Notes: a model not told the origin generated them from the letters alone. A DNA stretch of 64,000 bases from PALSA-693 sp963834725 (GCA_963834725.1 CAWICN010000001.1:1116001-1180000); one strand, 5' to 3'; shown: positions 45,455 to 55,456, counted from the first letter of the stretch. A program made the numbers and translations.

Positions 45455-45520
45455 CGCCATCCGGACCGGATAACGTCCGGGGTCGGGTAGCGTCCGGGAT
45501 TGGGTAAAAGGACGCCGGCG

Positions 45521-45950
45521 ATGGCGCGTATCGGGTTGGTGCTTGGCGCGACCGGCGGAGGTGGGCGGTCGGTCCGTCGGCCCCGTCGGTGCTGTGGGCC
45601 GCCGCCCGTCGACCCTGGGCTGTCCGTCCGCCGGCCATCCTGGCCGGCCTTGGGCCCGAGGGAGACCTGCCGACGACCGTGATTTCCGACGGGGTGCGGG
45701 CCCTCCTCGGCGACGGCTGGCCGGGGGCATGGAGGCGAAGGTCCTCCGGCGGCGCGCGCTGCCGGTCGTCGCCTTCCAGCCGACGGTCGAGGATCAGGCG
45801 GTCATGGGACCGGATGCCATGGATCCCGACCGGCGCGCCCCTGTGGTACGCCAGGTACGGGCATCGACCCGGGCCAGACTGCGCCGGCCGGATTTGGCCG
45901 CCCGGCTGGCGGTGCTCACCGCGTCGGGTCCAGCGGGTAGGCGGGAGTAG
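45521..45950 (+). pseudogene. Patatin-like phospholipase remnant
   Basis: The frame from ATG 45521 begins MARIGLVLGATGG, the oxyanion-loop start of patatin-like hydrolases, but turns into low-complexity code. In another frame ending near 45950, LPVVAFQPTVEDQAVMGPDA and MDPDRRAPVVRQVRAST match the family's C-terminal end. The G-x-S-x-G nucleophile and the catalytic Asp region are absent, so roughly 200 codons are gone plus a frame change. This is the fourth gene in the window with its centre or ends missing. Confidence 0.6.
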
Positions 45951-46066
45951 CCGGCGGGCTCGCTGGTCAGCGGGCGCCGAAGCACCTGGCCAGCATGCAA
46001 TCTGGTGGACAACGGGTCGGCCAGGTGTTCAAGGTCGCGGACGAGCTCGCGGAACGAGGCCCGGCG

Positions 46067-46798
46067 CTACAGCAACCCGGCGCTGGTTGCCCCGTCCACC
46101 ATGACGGCCGTGCCGGAGATGTACGCGGCCGACTGGGAGCACAGGAAAGTCACCACCCGGCCGAAGTCGGCCGGGTCGCCGATCGACGCCGGCAAATTGC
46201 CACCCCCGAGCTCGCGTACCCGGTCGGTAGCGTGCATCCCGGGGGCGATGAGGTTGAGGGTGACACCGGTTGGGTACAGCTCGGCGGCTGCGGTCTTGGC
46301 CCACGCCCACAGCCCGGTCCGGGCCAGGTTGGATAGCGCCAGTGTAGGGATGGGCTGCTTGATCGAGTAGGACGTGATGCAGCAGATCCGCCCCCATCCC
46401 TGCGACTGCATCAGCGGCAGCGAGGCCCGGATGAGCCGGACCGAAGTGACCAGGTTGGCGTTGACGGCCGCCGCGATCTGCTCGTCGCTGATGTCCATGG
46501 CTCTTCCTGGTGGCGGCCCGCCGGCGTTGGCCACCAGGATGTCCAAGCGGCCGTACCGGCCCTCGGTCTCCTCGACCAGCCGGGCCGGAACGTCGGTTTG
46601 GGTGACGTCGGCGGCCACGGTGTGGACCTCGCCCCCCTCGGCCCGGATGGCGGCGGCCGCCTCCTGGAGGGCCGCCTCGCCTCTGGCCGAGATCACCACC
46701 CTGACACCTTCGGCGGCCAGCGCCTGGGCGCTGGCTCGGCCCAGACCCTTCGAGGCCGCCGTGACCAGAGCCACCTTGCCTTCAAGGCCGAGGTCCAT
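46067..46798 (-). CDS. Short-chain dehydrogenase/reductase with non-standard active site
   Basis: This 243-residue SDR has the NAD(P) loop VTAASKGLGRASAQALA, DVTQTDV and the N-A-G-G motif. The catalytic Ser is in ITSYSIKQ, but the usual Y-x-x-x-K at the expected position reads S-N-L-A-R (Tyr to Ser, Lys to Arg). I have seen similar L-S-N-x-A-R variants annotated in actinobacteria without known chemistry. It may bind nucleotide without normal redox catalysis. It stands downstream of the M24 peptidase on the same strand. Confidence 0.83.
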   Translation of the reverse strand: MDLGLEGKVALVTAASKGLGRASAQALAAEGVRVVISARGEAALQEAAAAIRAEGGEVHTVAADVTQTDVPARLVEETEGRYGRLDILVANAGGPPPGRAMDISDEQIAAAVNANLVTSVRLIRASLPLMQSQGWGRICCITSYSIKQPIPTLALSNLARTGLWAWAKTAAAELYPTGVTLNLIAPGMHATDRVRELGGGNLPASIGDPADFGRVVTFLCSQSAAYISGTAVMVDGATSAGLL

Positions 46799-46925
46799 CA
46801 GCGCCGCGGTCCGGGGAGGGAGAAATGGCTTGGGCCTGGATCGCCTGGTCGAGGTCCTGAGCAGGAGCGGTCCCGTGGGGCCCCGGGACGGCCGGTCGCC
46901 GGCGCCATGGGAACGTCCCCCGCCG

Positions 46926-48032
46926 TCACGCCTCTACCACCGTCAACTCGTGGCTGACGTGATTGAGCGACAGCGGGCCGGCGTCCGCCGCCACCACGAT
47001 GTCCTCGATGCGGGCCCCGTAGCGCCCGCTCAGGTAGATCCCGGGCTCGACCGAGAAGGCGTGCCCGGGAGCCAGCGGCAGGGTGTTGCCGGCCACGATG
47101 TAGGGATCCTCGTGCTCCTCGAGACCGATGCCGTGACCGGTGCGGTGTATGAAGGCGTCCCCGTACCCGCCCCCCGCGATGATGTTGCGTGCGGCCCCGT
47201 CCACCGACTCGCACGAGGCTCCCACCACCGCGGCGGCGACGCCAGCCGCCTGAGCCCGCTGCAGCAGGTGATAGAGGTCCTCTGCCTCGCGGGTGGGTGC
47301 CGCCGTCCACACCGTTCGGGTGATATCGGAGCAGTAGCCGTTCATGGTGCCGCCGAAATCGCAGACCACGGCATCGCCGGGCTCGATGACCCGATCGCTG
47401 GCGTCGTGGTGCGGGCTGGCAGCATTGGGGCCGCTGCCGACGATGGCGAAGTTGACCCGCTGGTGCCCTTCTTCAAGCAGACGGCGGCCAATGTCCAGCG
47501 ACACCGACCGCTCTGTGCGGCCGATCAGGGGGATCTGGGCGGTGAGCAACCGCTCGGCCACCCGGTCGGCGGCTGCAGACGCCCCGGCCAGGGCCTCGAT
47601 CTCCGCGGCGTCCTTGACCGCCCGTAAGGGACCGGTCACCGTCGACGACGGGATCCAGACCGAGCCGGGCAGACGGCGCTGCAGGGCCAGGACGAAGCTG
47701 GCCCACGTCCGGTCGGACACGGCCAGCGGCGATCGAGGGCCGACCAGCCGGGCCACGATGTCGATCGGGTCCTCGTGTTCGGACCACGGCCGCAGGGTGA
47801 ACACGTCGGGGTGCTCGACCACCCTCGGCGCCTCCAGCCGCGGCACCACCAGGGTGGCGCCGGCATCAACGGGCACCACCAGCATCGTCAGTCGCTCGAG
47901 GGGCATGGCCTCGTAGCCGGTCAGCCAGGGCAGATCGGCGCCGAGCGACAGGAGCAGCGCAGCGACCTCGAGGTCGGCCATCCGCCGCCGCACCCGGTCC
48001 AGCCGGGCCACACGGGCCGCGTCCCTACTCAT
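46926..48032 (-). CDS. M24-family metallopeptidase (Xaa-Pro dipeptidase-like)
   Basis: This 368-residue pita-bread-fold peptidase shows the di-metal ligands in order: Asp in VVCDFGGTMNGYCSD with ITRT, His in HRTGHGIGLEEHEDP, Glu in SVEPGIYLSG and Glu in ARIEDIVV. The N-terminal creatinase-like domain is present. ATG 48032 overlaps the lipA stop (ATGA), tying it to the lpdA-sucB-lipBA operon. It cleaves Xaa-Pro or related bonds in family members. Confidence 0.88.
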   Translation of the reverse strand: MSRDAARVARLDRVRRRMADLEVAALLLSLGADLPWLTGYEAMPLERLTMLVVPVDAGATLVVPRLEAPRVVEHPDVFTLRPWSEHEDPIDIVARLVGPRSPLAVSDRTWASFVLALQRRLPGSVWIPSSTVTGPLRAVKDAAEIEALAGASAAADRVAERLLTAQIPLIGRTERSVSLDIGRRLLEEGHQRVNFAIVGSGPNAASPHHDASDRVIEPGDAVVCDFGGTMNGYCSDITRTVWTAAPTREAEDLYHLLQRAQAAGVAAAVVGASCESVDGAARNIIAGGGYGDAFIHRTGHGIGLEEHEDPYIVAGNTLPLAPGHAFSVEPGIYLSGRYGARIEDIVVAADAGPLSLNHVSHELTVVEA

Positions 48033-49841
48033 GTGAACGACCCGCCGCTCAGGGTTCCCGCCCCGGCGGCAGGGGCGGCCGTCGCGGCCGACGCGGCCTG
48101 GCGGGCGTGGTAGCTCGACCGGGTGAGCGGCGACGCCTCTACGTGTGGAATGCCCATGGCCTCTCCGACTTCCTTCAGTTGCTGGAACTCCTCGGGCTGC
48201 CACCAACGGACCACGGGCAGGTGATGGGATGTCGGCCGCAGGTACTGGCCGACGGTGACGATGTCTACTCCGACGCCGTGGAGGTCGGCAAGCGTCGACA
48301 CCACCTCGTCGACCCGTTCCCCCATCCCGACGATCAGGCCCGACTTGGTGGTGAGGCGGGCCTCCTTGGCCCGGGCCAGGACGGCCAGGCTCCGGGCGTA
48401 CGACGCGGAGGGGCGAACGGCTCGCTGCAGGCGAGGAACCGTCTCGACGTTGTGGTTCAGCACGTCCGGCCCGGTCTCGAAGATCGTCGCCAGCGCGTCC
48501 GGTTCGCCTTTGCAGTCAGCGATGAGCAGCTCGATGGCGGTCGAGGGTGTTCGCTCTCGGATAGCCCGCACGGTTGCCGCGAATGCGCCCGCCCCGCCGT
48601 CGGGCAGGTCGTCGCGGGCCACGGTGGTGATCACGGTGTGGGCGAGTCCGAGCCGCGCCACCGCCTCGGCCACCCGCCGGGGCTCGTCGGCGTCGGGGGG
48701 CAGGGGTTTGCGGGTGTCGACCAGGCAGAACCCGCAGGCCCGGGTGCAGCGGTCGCCGTTGATCATGAAGGTGGCGGTGCCATCCGCCCAGCACTCGTAG
48801 ATGTTGGGGCAGCCGGCCTCCTCGCAGACGGTCACGAGCTCCAGCTGGCGGAGGGTACGCCGCAGCGACCGGTACTCCTCGCCCATCCTGGCCTTGACCC
48901 GCAGCCACTCCGGTTTGCGCTCGTCGAGGGCGACCCCGCCGGCGGGATCGACACCGGCCTCGGCTAGCCGCTTGTCCAGCATGCGGACGGGGACCGGTCC
49001 CGGCGCCGGCGTCTCGTCTGTGACCACGGCGTCCGCCGGTGTCCCGCCTGTGACCGCGGCGTCCGCCGGCGTCCCGGCTGTGACCACGGCGGGGGCAGAA
49101 GCGCCCGCCGATCCTTGCGGAACGGGCCGGCCGGGACCAGCCCCGAGGGTGAAGGGCGCCACCTCGCCGGCGGCGACCCGCCAGGCCACGTCCTGGCGGT
49201 CGATCCGCGTGTAACCCCACACCGAGGCGGCCCTGGCCACCACCCGGTCGACAACCTCGGACATCGGCACCTCGATGCCCTCTGCGGCCATGGAGGTGAC
49301 CGGCTTGTCGGCTATCCCGCACGGCACGATGTGGCTGAAGTACGCCATGTCCGGGGCCACGTTGAGGGCGAACCCGTGCATGGAGCGGCCGCGGGAAACC
49401 CGGACCCCGATGGCGCAGATCTTGCGGGGGTTGACGGTCGGCGGGGTCGACCCACACCCCGGGGTAGCCGGGGAGGCGACCGGCGCCGGGCAACCCGAGA
49501 TCGCCGAGCACTTCGATGACCAGTTGCTCGATGCGGTGGACGTGGCACGGGGAGGCGTTGGGACCCATGGGGACCGACATGACCGGATAGCCCACCAGCT
49601 GGCCGGGACCGTGGTAGGTGACGTCACCACCCCGGTTGGTGCGGACCAGCTCGGCCCCGACGGAGGCCGGGTCGACGAGCACGTGCTCGTCCTGGGCCCG
49701 CACCCCGAGGGTGTAGACGTGGCGGTGCTCCTGAAGGAGGAGCCAGTCGTCACGCCCTGACGCCCACAGGCCGCGTTGCAGGGCCAGGCCGTCCTGGTAG
49801 CGGACGCGGCCGAGCCAGCGGGCCCGAAGCAGGTCGATCAC
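48029..49841 (-). CDS. LipB-LipA fusion: octanoyltransferase joined to lipoyl synthase (one frame break)
   Basis: The N-terminal part is LipB: LLLQEHRHVYTLGVRAQDEH, RTNRGGDVTYHGPGQLVGYP with the catalytic region, then after a +1 insertion near 49440 RKICAIGVRVSRGRSMHGFA and FSHIVPCGIADKPVTSM with the catalytic Cys. The same frame runs without a stop through a repeat-encoded linker (GTPADAVVT units) into LipA, which has the auxiliary cluster Cys residues in CEEAGCPNIYEC and the radical-SAM motif CTRACGFC. LipB moves octanoate to E2 and LipA inserts sulfur. Fusion of the two into about 604 residues is unusual. The GTG start at 49841 overlaps the sucB stop. Confidence 0.85.
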
Positions 49842-51388
49842 AGCTCCGCGGACCAGTCGCGGGTCTCGATGATCGTCTTGATGGCGCCAACGAAGGCGGC
49901 CGCGTAGGCACCGTCAAAGGCCCGGTGATCCCACGACAGGACCAGGTTGCCGACCGGGTGCACGGCGATGCTGTCGGAGCCGTCAGGCAGCGCCACGGCG
50001 ACCGGCCGCTTTCGGACCCCGTCCGTGGAGAGGATGGCCACCTGTGGCTGGTTGATCACCGGCACCGTGATGAACGTGCCGAACGGGCCGGCGTTAGTGA
50101 TGGTGAAGGTGCCGCCCGAAATGTCATCCATGGTCAGCCGTTTGGCGCGGGCCCTGGCCGCCAGGCCCGAGATCGTCACGGGCCAGAGCCCGTAGCCGCT
50201 TGGTGTCGGCCTGATGGATGACCGGCACCAGCAGGCCCTCGAAGTCCAGGTCGACGGCGACGCCGATGTTGAGATCGTGGTGGACGATGAGAGCGTCTTC
50301 ACCGACCGAGCTGTTGACGTTGGGGAAGTCGGCCAGGGCGTCGACCACGGCCCGGGTGATGAAGGGCAGGTAGGTGAGGGAGAACCCCTCGGCCCGGCGG
50401 AATTCCTCCTTCTCGGCCTGGCGCACCCGCTCCACCGCGGAGTAGTCGACCTCGAAGGCGACCATGGTGTGGGCGGAGGTGTGCTTGGAGCGCACCATGT
50501 GCTCGGCGGTGCGCCGGCGGATGTTGGTGAAGGGCACGATGCTGTCCCGTTCACCGCCGGCCACCACCGCCGCCACAGGCGCCGGCGGCGCCGGCGCGCT
50601 CGGCCCAGCGGACGTCGGGGCGGGCGGTGGCGGCGCCGGGGGGCGCCGGCCGGAGTCGGCGCGCTGGGCGCAGCGGCACCCGGAGCCGGCTGGGGCGCCC
50701 GGACCGTGCCACCGTTGCGGCGATCGATGATGGTCAGCACGTCGGAGCGGGTGATGCGCCCGCCCGCGCCCGTCCCCTTGATCTGGCCCGGGTCCAGGTC
50801 GTGCTCGGCGATCAGCCGGCGCACCACCGGCGAGAGCACCCGGCTGCGGGAGCCATCGTCGGCGTCAGCCGGGGCCGTCGCGGCCGCCGGGGCCGGGGCC
50901 GGCGCTCGAGTGGCAGCCGCTGCGGGCTTCGGCGCGGGCTCGGATTCGGCCGCCGCGGCCTCCGCCGCTGACTCGGAATCGGCTGCAGGCGCTGGCTGCG
51001 GTTCGGACTCCGGCTGCGGCTCGGACTCCAGTTGCGATGCGGGCTGCGGCCGTCGTTCCGGCTCCTGCTGCGATGCGGGCTCCGGTTCCGCTTCGGGCTC
51101 GGCTTGCGATTCGGCTGCGGCTTCCGGCGCGGCCTTAGGTGCAGCCCCGTCAGCACCGTCAGAGATCACGGCCAGCCTGGTCCCCACGTCGACGGTGTCG
51201 CCTTCGGGCACCAGGATCTCGGTCAGGACCCCGGCGACGGGAGAGGGAACCTCTGAGTCGACCTTGTCGGTGGACACCTCGAAGAGGATCTCGTCCTCGG
51301 CCACGGCATCGCCGACCTGTTTGACCCAGCGGGTGATCGTGCCCTCGGTGACCGTTTCTCCGAGCTGCGGCATGGTGATATCAGCCAA
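49838..51388 (-). CDS. sucB: Dihydrolipoamide acyltransferase (E2) of a 2-oxoacid dehydrogenase, two frame breaks
   Basis: The N-terminal lipoyl domain has MPQLGETVTEGTITRW and the lipoylated Lys in STDKVDSEVPSP. An Ala/Pro/Glu-rich linker and the E1/E3-binding domain (RVLSPVVRRLIAEHDLDPGQ) follow. The catalytic domain begins in another frame (VPFTNIRRRTAEHMVRSK) and returns to the first frame to end with the active-site H-R-A-F-D-G motif. Breaks lie near a G6 run at about 50640 (base missing) and at about 50178 (base extra). TTG 51388 overlaps lpdA by 8 bp. It is most like the succinyltransferase type. Confidence 0.87.
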   Translation of the reverse strand: MADITMPQLGETVTEGTITRWVKQVGDAVAEDEILFEVSTDKVDSEVPSPVAGVLTEILVPEGDTVDVGTRLAVISDGADGAAPKAAPEAAAESQAEPEAEPEPASQQEPERRPQPASQLESEPQPESEPQPAPAADSESAAEAAAAESEPAPKPAAAATRAPAPAPAAATAPADADDGSRSRVLSPVVRRLIAEHDLDPGQIKGTGAGGRITRSDVLTIIDRRNGGTVRAPQPAPGAAAPSAPTPAGAPRRRHRPPRRPLGRARRRRRRLWRRWWPAVNGTASCPSPTSAGAPPSTWCAPSTPPPTPWSPSRSTTPRWSGCARPRRRNSAGPRGSPSPTCPSSPGPWSTPWPTSPTSTARSVKTLSSSTTISTSASPSTWTSRACWCRSSIRPTPSGYGLWPVTISGLAARARAKRLTMDDISGGTFTITNAGPFGTFITVPVINQPQVAILSTDGVRKRPVAVALPDGSDSIAVHPVGNLVLSWDHRAFDGAYAAAFVGAIKTIIETRDWSAEL

Positions 51389-52806
51389 CGTGCAGACCTC
51401 TTCCGGTGAGGGCGAGCATCGTCTCGCCGAAGGTCTCCGACAGGGTCGGATGGGGCTGGATGTAGTGGGCTACCTCGAACGGCGTGGCTTCCCAGTTGAC
51501 CGAGAGATACGCCTGACCCAGCTGTTCGGTAACCCACGGACCGACCATGTGCACGCCGAGGATTCGGCCCGGCGGTGCCGTCGGGGCTCTTCTCGCAGAT
51601 GACCTTCACCAGTCCATCGGGCTCGCCGACGATGAGCGCCCGTCCGTTGCCGCCGTAGGGGTCCTTCTTGGTCACCACCTCGAAGCCGGCGTCCACGGGC
51701 CGCCTCCTCGGACAGCCCGGCGAAGGCCACCTCGGGCTGGCAATAGATGCACCACGGCACCTTCGTGTAGTCCACCGGCACCACCGTCTCGCCCAGGATC
51801 TGGTCGATGATAACGACCGCCTCGGCGAAGCCGACATGGGCCAGGGCCGGGGTGTCGACCAGATCGCCGGCCGCGAAAACCCCCGGCTCTCCGGTTCGCA
51901 TGTACTCGTCGACCTCCACGAAGCCGCGGCGGTCGACCTGGACCTTGGTGCCCTCCAGGCCCAGGTTGTCCGACAGCGGCCGCCGGCCGACCGACACCAC
52001 CACCGCGTCCACGGTGACCTCCTTCGCCGTCGCCGAACTCGACCGTCGTCGAGCTGCCGTCGGGGCTCGGCGTGTGCCCGGTCACGGTGACGCCGGTGCG
52101 GACCTCGATGCCGCGCTTCTTGAAGGACCGCAGCACCACGTCGGCCACGTCCTTGTCGCAGCCCGGCAGGATCTTCGGCAGGGCTTCCAGCACCGTCACC
52201 TGGGTGCCCAGATCGGCCAGCATGGAGGCGAACTCGCATCCGATGGCGCCACCACCGATCACCACCGCCGATGCCGGGAGGTGCTCGAGGTCGAGGACCT
52301 CGTCGGAGGTCAGCACCAGGTCGCCGTCGACCTCGAAGCCCGGAATGCTACGCGGCACCGAACCGGACGCCAGGATGACGTGCTTTCCGACCAACTCGGT
52401 GTCGTCGTCGACCCGCACCACGTGATCGGGCCCGAGGGTGCCGGTCCCGATGAAGGTGGTGATCTTTCTCCTCTTCATCAACCCCTGCAGGCCTCGCCAC
52501 AGCTGATCGACGACCTTCTGCTTGCGCGCCTGCGACTGGGCGAACTCGATGGAGGGAGGGTCGACCGCGATGCCGAACTCCTTGGCCCCCGCGACGGTGC
52601 GGTACACGGTCGCCGTCTCGAGGAACTCCTTGGCCGGAATGCAGCCCCGGTGCAGGCAGGTACCGCCGACCTTCTCCTTCTCGACGACCGCGATGTTGAG
52701 GCCCGGCCAGGCCGCCTCGCAGGGCCGCCGCGTAGCCAGCGGGGCCGCCGCCGATGATGACGACATCGAACTCCTGGGCCGTTGGGACCACCTCCTCTGA
52801 GGGCAA
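51381..52806 (-). CDS. lpdA: Dihydrolipoamide dehydrogenase (E3), four frame breaks
   Basis: This flavoenzyme reoxidises the lipoyl groups of E2. The parts are FDVVIIGGGPAGYAAALR (FAD), VGGTCLHRGCIPAKEF (redox disulfide), AVVIGGGAIGCEFASMLADL (NAD), and the final HPTLSETFGETMLALTGRG with the catalytic His. These lie in different frames because of four single-base insertions near 52720, 52022, 51698 and 51572. Removing one base at each restores a normal protein of about 475 codons. TTG 52806 lies 5 nt after a TACATT box. It is the first gene of the lpdA-sucB-lipBA-M24 operon. Confidence 0.88.
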
Positions 52807-52880
52807 AATCCAATGTACGTCGTCACGATCACGGAGCGGCCAGCACGGGCGGCTACCCAGTACGCTGGGCGGGTAACAGA

Positions 52881-52972
52881 CGCAGGGGAGCTCGGCGACA
52901 CCGGGCTGAGAGGTCGGCTCGATCGCCGGCGACCCTCACCTTCGACCGGCCCGGTAACGCGGGCCAGGGAGC
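52881..52972 (+). ncRNA. TPP (thiamine pyrophosphate) riboswitch
   Basis: The conserved blocks of the THI element are in order: CAGGGGAGCTC (5' P1 arm), GGGCTGAGAGG (52903-52913), ACCCTCACC (52932-52940), and GGTAACGCGGGCCAGGGA (52953-52970), the last matching the usual AATGC...AGGGA. It lies 9 bp before thiG. High TPP should shut down the thiG-thiH operon. The L5 loop has TTCGACC in place of the common CCTGA. Confidence 0.85.
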
Positions 52973-52980
52973 GCAACAAC

Positions 52981-53762
52981 ATGACCGATATGAGCCCGGG
53001 CGATGAGTTGGTCATCGCGGACCGCCGGTTCCGCTCCCGGCTGTTCCTCGGCACGGGGAAGTTCCCTTCCAACGAATCGCTCCGGGTCGCCATCGCCGCC
53101 AGCGGACCGAGATCGTCACGGTCGCCCTGCGCCGGATCGACCCCACGGCCGAAGAGGACATCCTCGACGCCATCCCCGACACGGTCCTCCTCCTGACGAA
53201 CACATCGGGTGCGATGGACGCCGACGAGGCGGTGCGCCTGGCCCGGCTGGCCCGGGCTGCCGGCCTGCCCGACTGGATCAAGCTGGAGATCACCCCGGAT
53301 CCCCGCTACCTCCTGCCCGATCCGGTGGAGACGCTTGCGGGCGGCCGAGCACGCTCTGCGGGGAGGGGTTCACGGTCCTGCCCTACTGCCCGGCCGATCC
53401 CGCTGCTCTGCAAGCACCTCGAGGAGGCCGGCTGCGCCACCGTCATGCCGCTCGGCTCGTGGATCGGATCCAATCAGGGGCTGCGGACCCGGGCCGCCCT
53501 GGAGATCATCGTCGAGCAGGCTTCCGTCCCGGTGGTGGTCGACGCCGGTCTCGGCGCCCCGAGCCACGCCGCCGAGGCCATGGAACTCGGCGCCGACGCG
53601 GTGCTGGTCAACACGGCTATCGGCACGGCCGGCGATCCCGGCAGCATGGCCCGCGCCTTCCGCCTGGCGGTGGAGGCCGGCCGCGCCGGCCGACTGGCCG
53701 GCCTGCCGGCGGCCGGGCAGGTCGCGGCGGCGTCCTCACCCCTGACAGGTTTCCTGCGGTGA
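52981..53762 (+). CDS. thiG: Thiazole synthase (four frame breaks)
   Basis: ThiG forms the thiazole ring of thiamine from deoxyxylulose phosphate, ThiS-thiocarboxylate and dehydroglycine. The pieces are RRFRSRLFLGTGKFPSNESL, LPDWIKLEITPDPRYLLPDP with the catalytic Lys, and PLGSWIGSNQGLRTRAALEI plus VVVDAGLGAPSHAAEAMELG with the phosphate site. Frame changes occur near 53104 (base missing) and near 53338, 53362 and 53400 (bases extra). It is directly controlled by the TPP riboswitch and its stop overlaps the thiH start (GTGA). Confidence 0.87.
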
Positions 53763-54918
53763 CGGCCACCCCGGTCGCCCTCGAGTCGCGGCCGGACCGG
53801 GCACCGGAAGGAACGGCCGCCGCCGATCGTGGCGAGCACCGACGTGGCGGGACTGCGGCGCATCACCGCCGCGGCCGCCGACGCCGATGTCGATCGGGCT
53901 TTGCGGGCCTCGCACCCCGGGCTGCCGGAGTTCGCGGCACTGCTCTCGGCCGCGGCCGCAGCCCGCCTCGAGGATCTGGCCCAGGCGGCCAACCGGGTGA
54001 CGGTAGCCCGCTTCGGGCGCACCGTCCGCCTGTTCGCACCGCTGTACCTGTCCAACCTGTGCGTTTCCACGTGCACTTACTGCGGCTTCTCGGCCGGCAA
54101 CGACATCGCCCGCCGCACCCTCTCTGTCGCACGAGGTGGAAGCGGAAGCGGCCGAACTGCATCGCCGGGGCTTCCGGCACATCCTGCTGGTAGCCGGCGA
54201 ACACGCCCGCATCATCAATCGCGACTATCTGGTCGACTGCGTGCGGGCGGTGGCACCGGGCTTCGCCCAGGTCGGGATCGAGGTCCAGGTCTGGGACACC
54301 GAAACCTATCGCCGTCTGCTGGCCGCCGGGTGCGACGGGGTCACCGTCTACCAGGAGTCGTACGACCCGACGACCTACGCGGCCGTTCACCTCAAAGGCA
54401 AGAAGCGCAACTACGCCTGGCGTCTGGCCGCACCCGATCGGGCCGCGGCGGCGGGCATGCGCCGGCTGGCCATCGGCGCCCTGCTCGGGTTGCACCCCGA
54501 CTGGCGCTCCGAGGCCATCGCCCTGGCCGCCCATGCCCGGGCCCTCATCCACCGATGGTGGCGCTGCGACGTCTCGGTTGCGGTCCCTCGGCTCCGGCCG
54601 GCGGCCGGCGGCTACGAGCCGGCGAACCCGGTGGGCGACGCCGATTTCGTCCAGCTGCTGTGCGCCTTGCGGATCGTGCTGCCCGATGTGGGCATCAGCC
54701 TCTCGACCCGCGAGCCGGCCTCCTTCCGGGATGCCCTCGTCCCGCTGGGGGTGACGATCATGTCCGCCGGCTCACACACCGAGCCGGGCGGCTACGCGGA
54801 GGACAGTGACGCCGAGCCGCAGTTCGCCATCTCCGATACCCGCAGCCCGGCCGAGGTGGCGGCCGCCCTACGGGCGGCCGGCTACGACCCGGTGTGGAAG
54901 GACTGGCAGCGGGCCTAG
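53759..54918 (+). CDS. thiH: 2-Iminoacetate synthase (two frame breaks)
   Basis: This radical-SAM enzyme cleaves tyrosine to give dehydroglycine for ThiG. The iron-sulfur motif is CVSTCTYCGFSAGND. Then HILLVAGEHARIINRDYLVD and GVTVYQESYDPTTYAAVHLK continue in another frame, ending AISDTRSPAEVAAALRAAGY. Extra bases near 53820 and 54128 break the frame. The nominal start overlaps thiG; if the first break is real, translation would begin at GTG 53829. Use of ThiH in place of ThiO (glycine oxidase) points to the oxygen-sensitive route. Confidence 0.85.
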
Positions 54919-54959
54919 CGGCGTAGCGGCGTAGCGGCTGCCGCGCAGCCTGGGTGCCC

Positions 54960-55080
54960 GGCGAGACAGGGGGCGCCGGCTGGCGCGACAGGGGCCCGGC
55001 TGGCGAGACAGGGGCCCCGGCTGGCGAGACAGGGGCCCCGGCTGGCGAGACAGGGGCCCCGGCTGGCGAGACAGGGCGCC
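54960..55080. repeat. 21-bp minisatellite, about six copies
   Basis: The unit GGCGAGACAGGGGCCCCGGC plus T recurs head to tail, the middle three copies being identical and the outer ones slightly changed. It encodes V-S-P-A-G-A repeats on the minus strand, but there is no gene start, so it is taken as noncoding. Confidence 0.85.
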
Positions 55081-55097
55081 CGCGGCCTGGCTCCCCT

Positions 55098-55189
55098 ATT
55101 TTCTGCAGCGCGTCGCCCTTCAACTGGGCACGATTTGCTACAGGGACGCGGATCGGCGAGGCATTTGGGACCAGATCGCGACAGAAAAT
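55098..55189. repeat. AT-rich inverted-repeat element, 92 bp
   Basis: ATTTTCTG (55098-55105) and CAGAAAAT (55182-55189) flank a segment whose next bases (CAGCGCG and CGCGA) extend the pairing imperfectly. Base composition is clearly lower in GC than the minisatellites on both sides. It may be a small mobile-element remnant, a structured RNA or a terminator. Confidence 0.45.
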
Positions 55190-55456
55190 GTTCCGGCGGA
55201 GCGGCAGCCGGTCAGCCAGCGGAGGCGACGCGGGGCCCGACCGAGCGGAGAGCAGGGCGGCCGGGCGGAGCGGCGCGGGGCCCGAGCGAGCGGAGAGCAG
55301 GGCCGCCCGGACAGCCGCCCGGCGGAGCGGCCGCAAGCCCGGGCAGGTAAGCCCGGCGCAGCCGCCGCGGGCCCGGGCAGGTAGGCCCGGCGGAGCGGCG
55401 GGCGAGAAGGCAGGGGGCCGCCGACCCGCGGCAGCTAGCTCCCATCCGGCTGGCGC

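Larger units (their letters stand above)
54919..55456. other. Repeat-rich noncoding region
   Basis: This 540-bp gap has no supported gene. It holds GCGTAGCGG repeats just after thiH, the 21-bp minisatellite at about 54960-55080, an AT-rich 92-bp inverted-repeat element (55098-55189), and imperfect GC-rich repeats based on GCCCGAGCGAGCGGAGAGCAG from 55235 to 55400. Open frames on both strands only read through repeats. Confidence 0.6.

Noticed and set aside
54960..55080. Array of near-identical short repeats, as a CRISPR candidate
   Set aside because: Units are directly adjacent with no unique spacers and no cas genes are nearby. It is a minisatellite, as are the arrays at 27777, 32548 and 36991.
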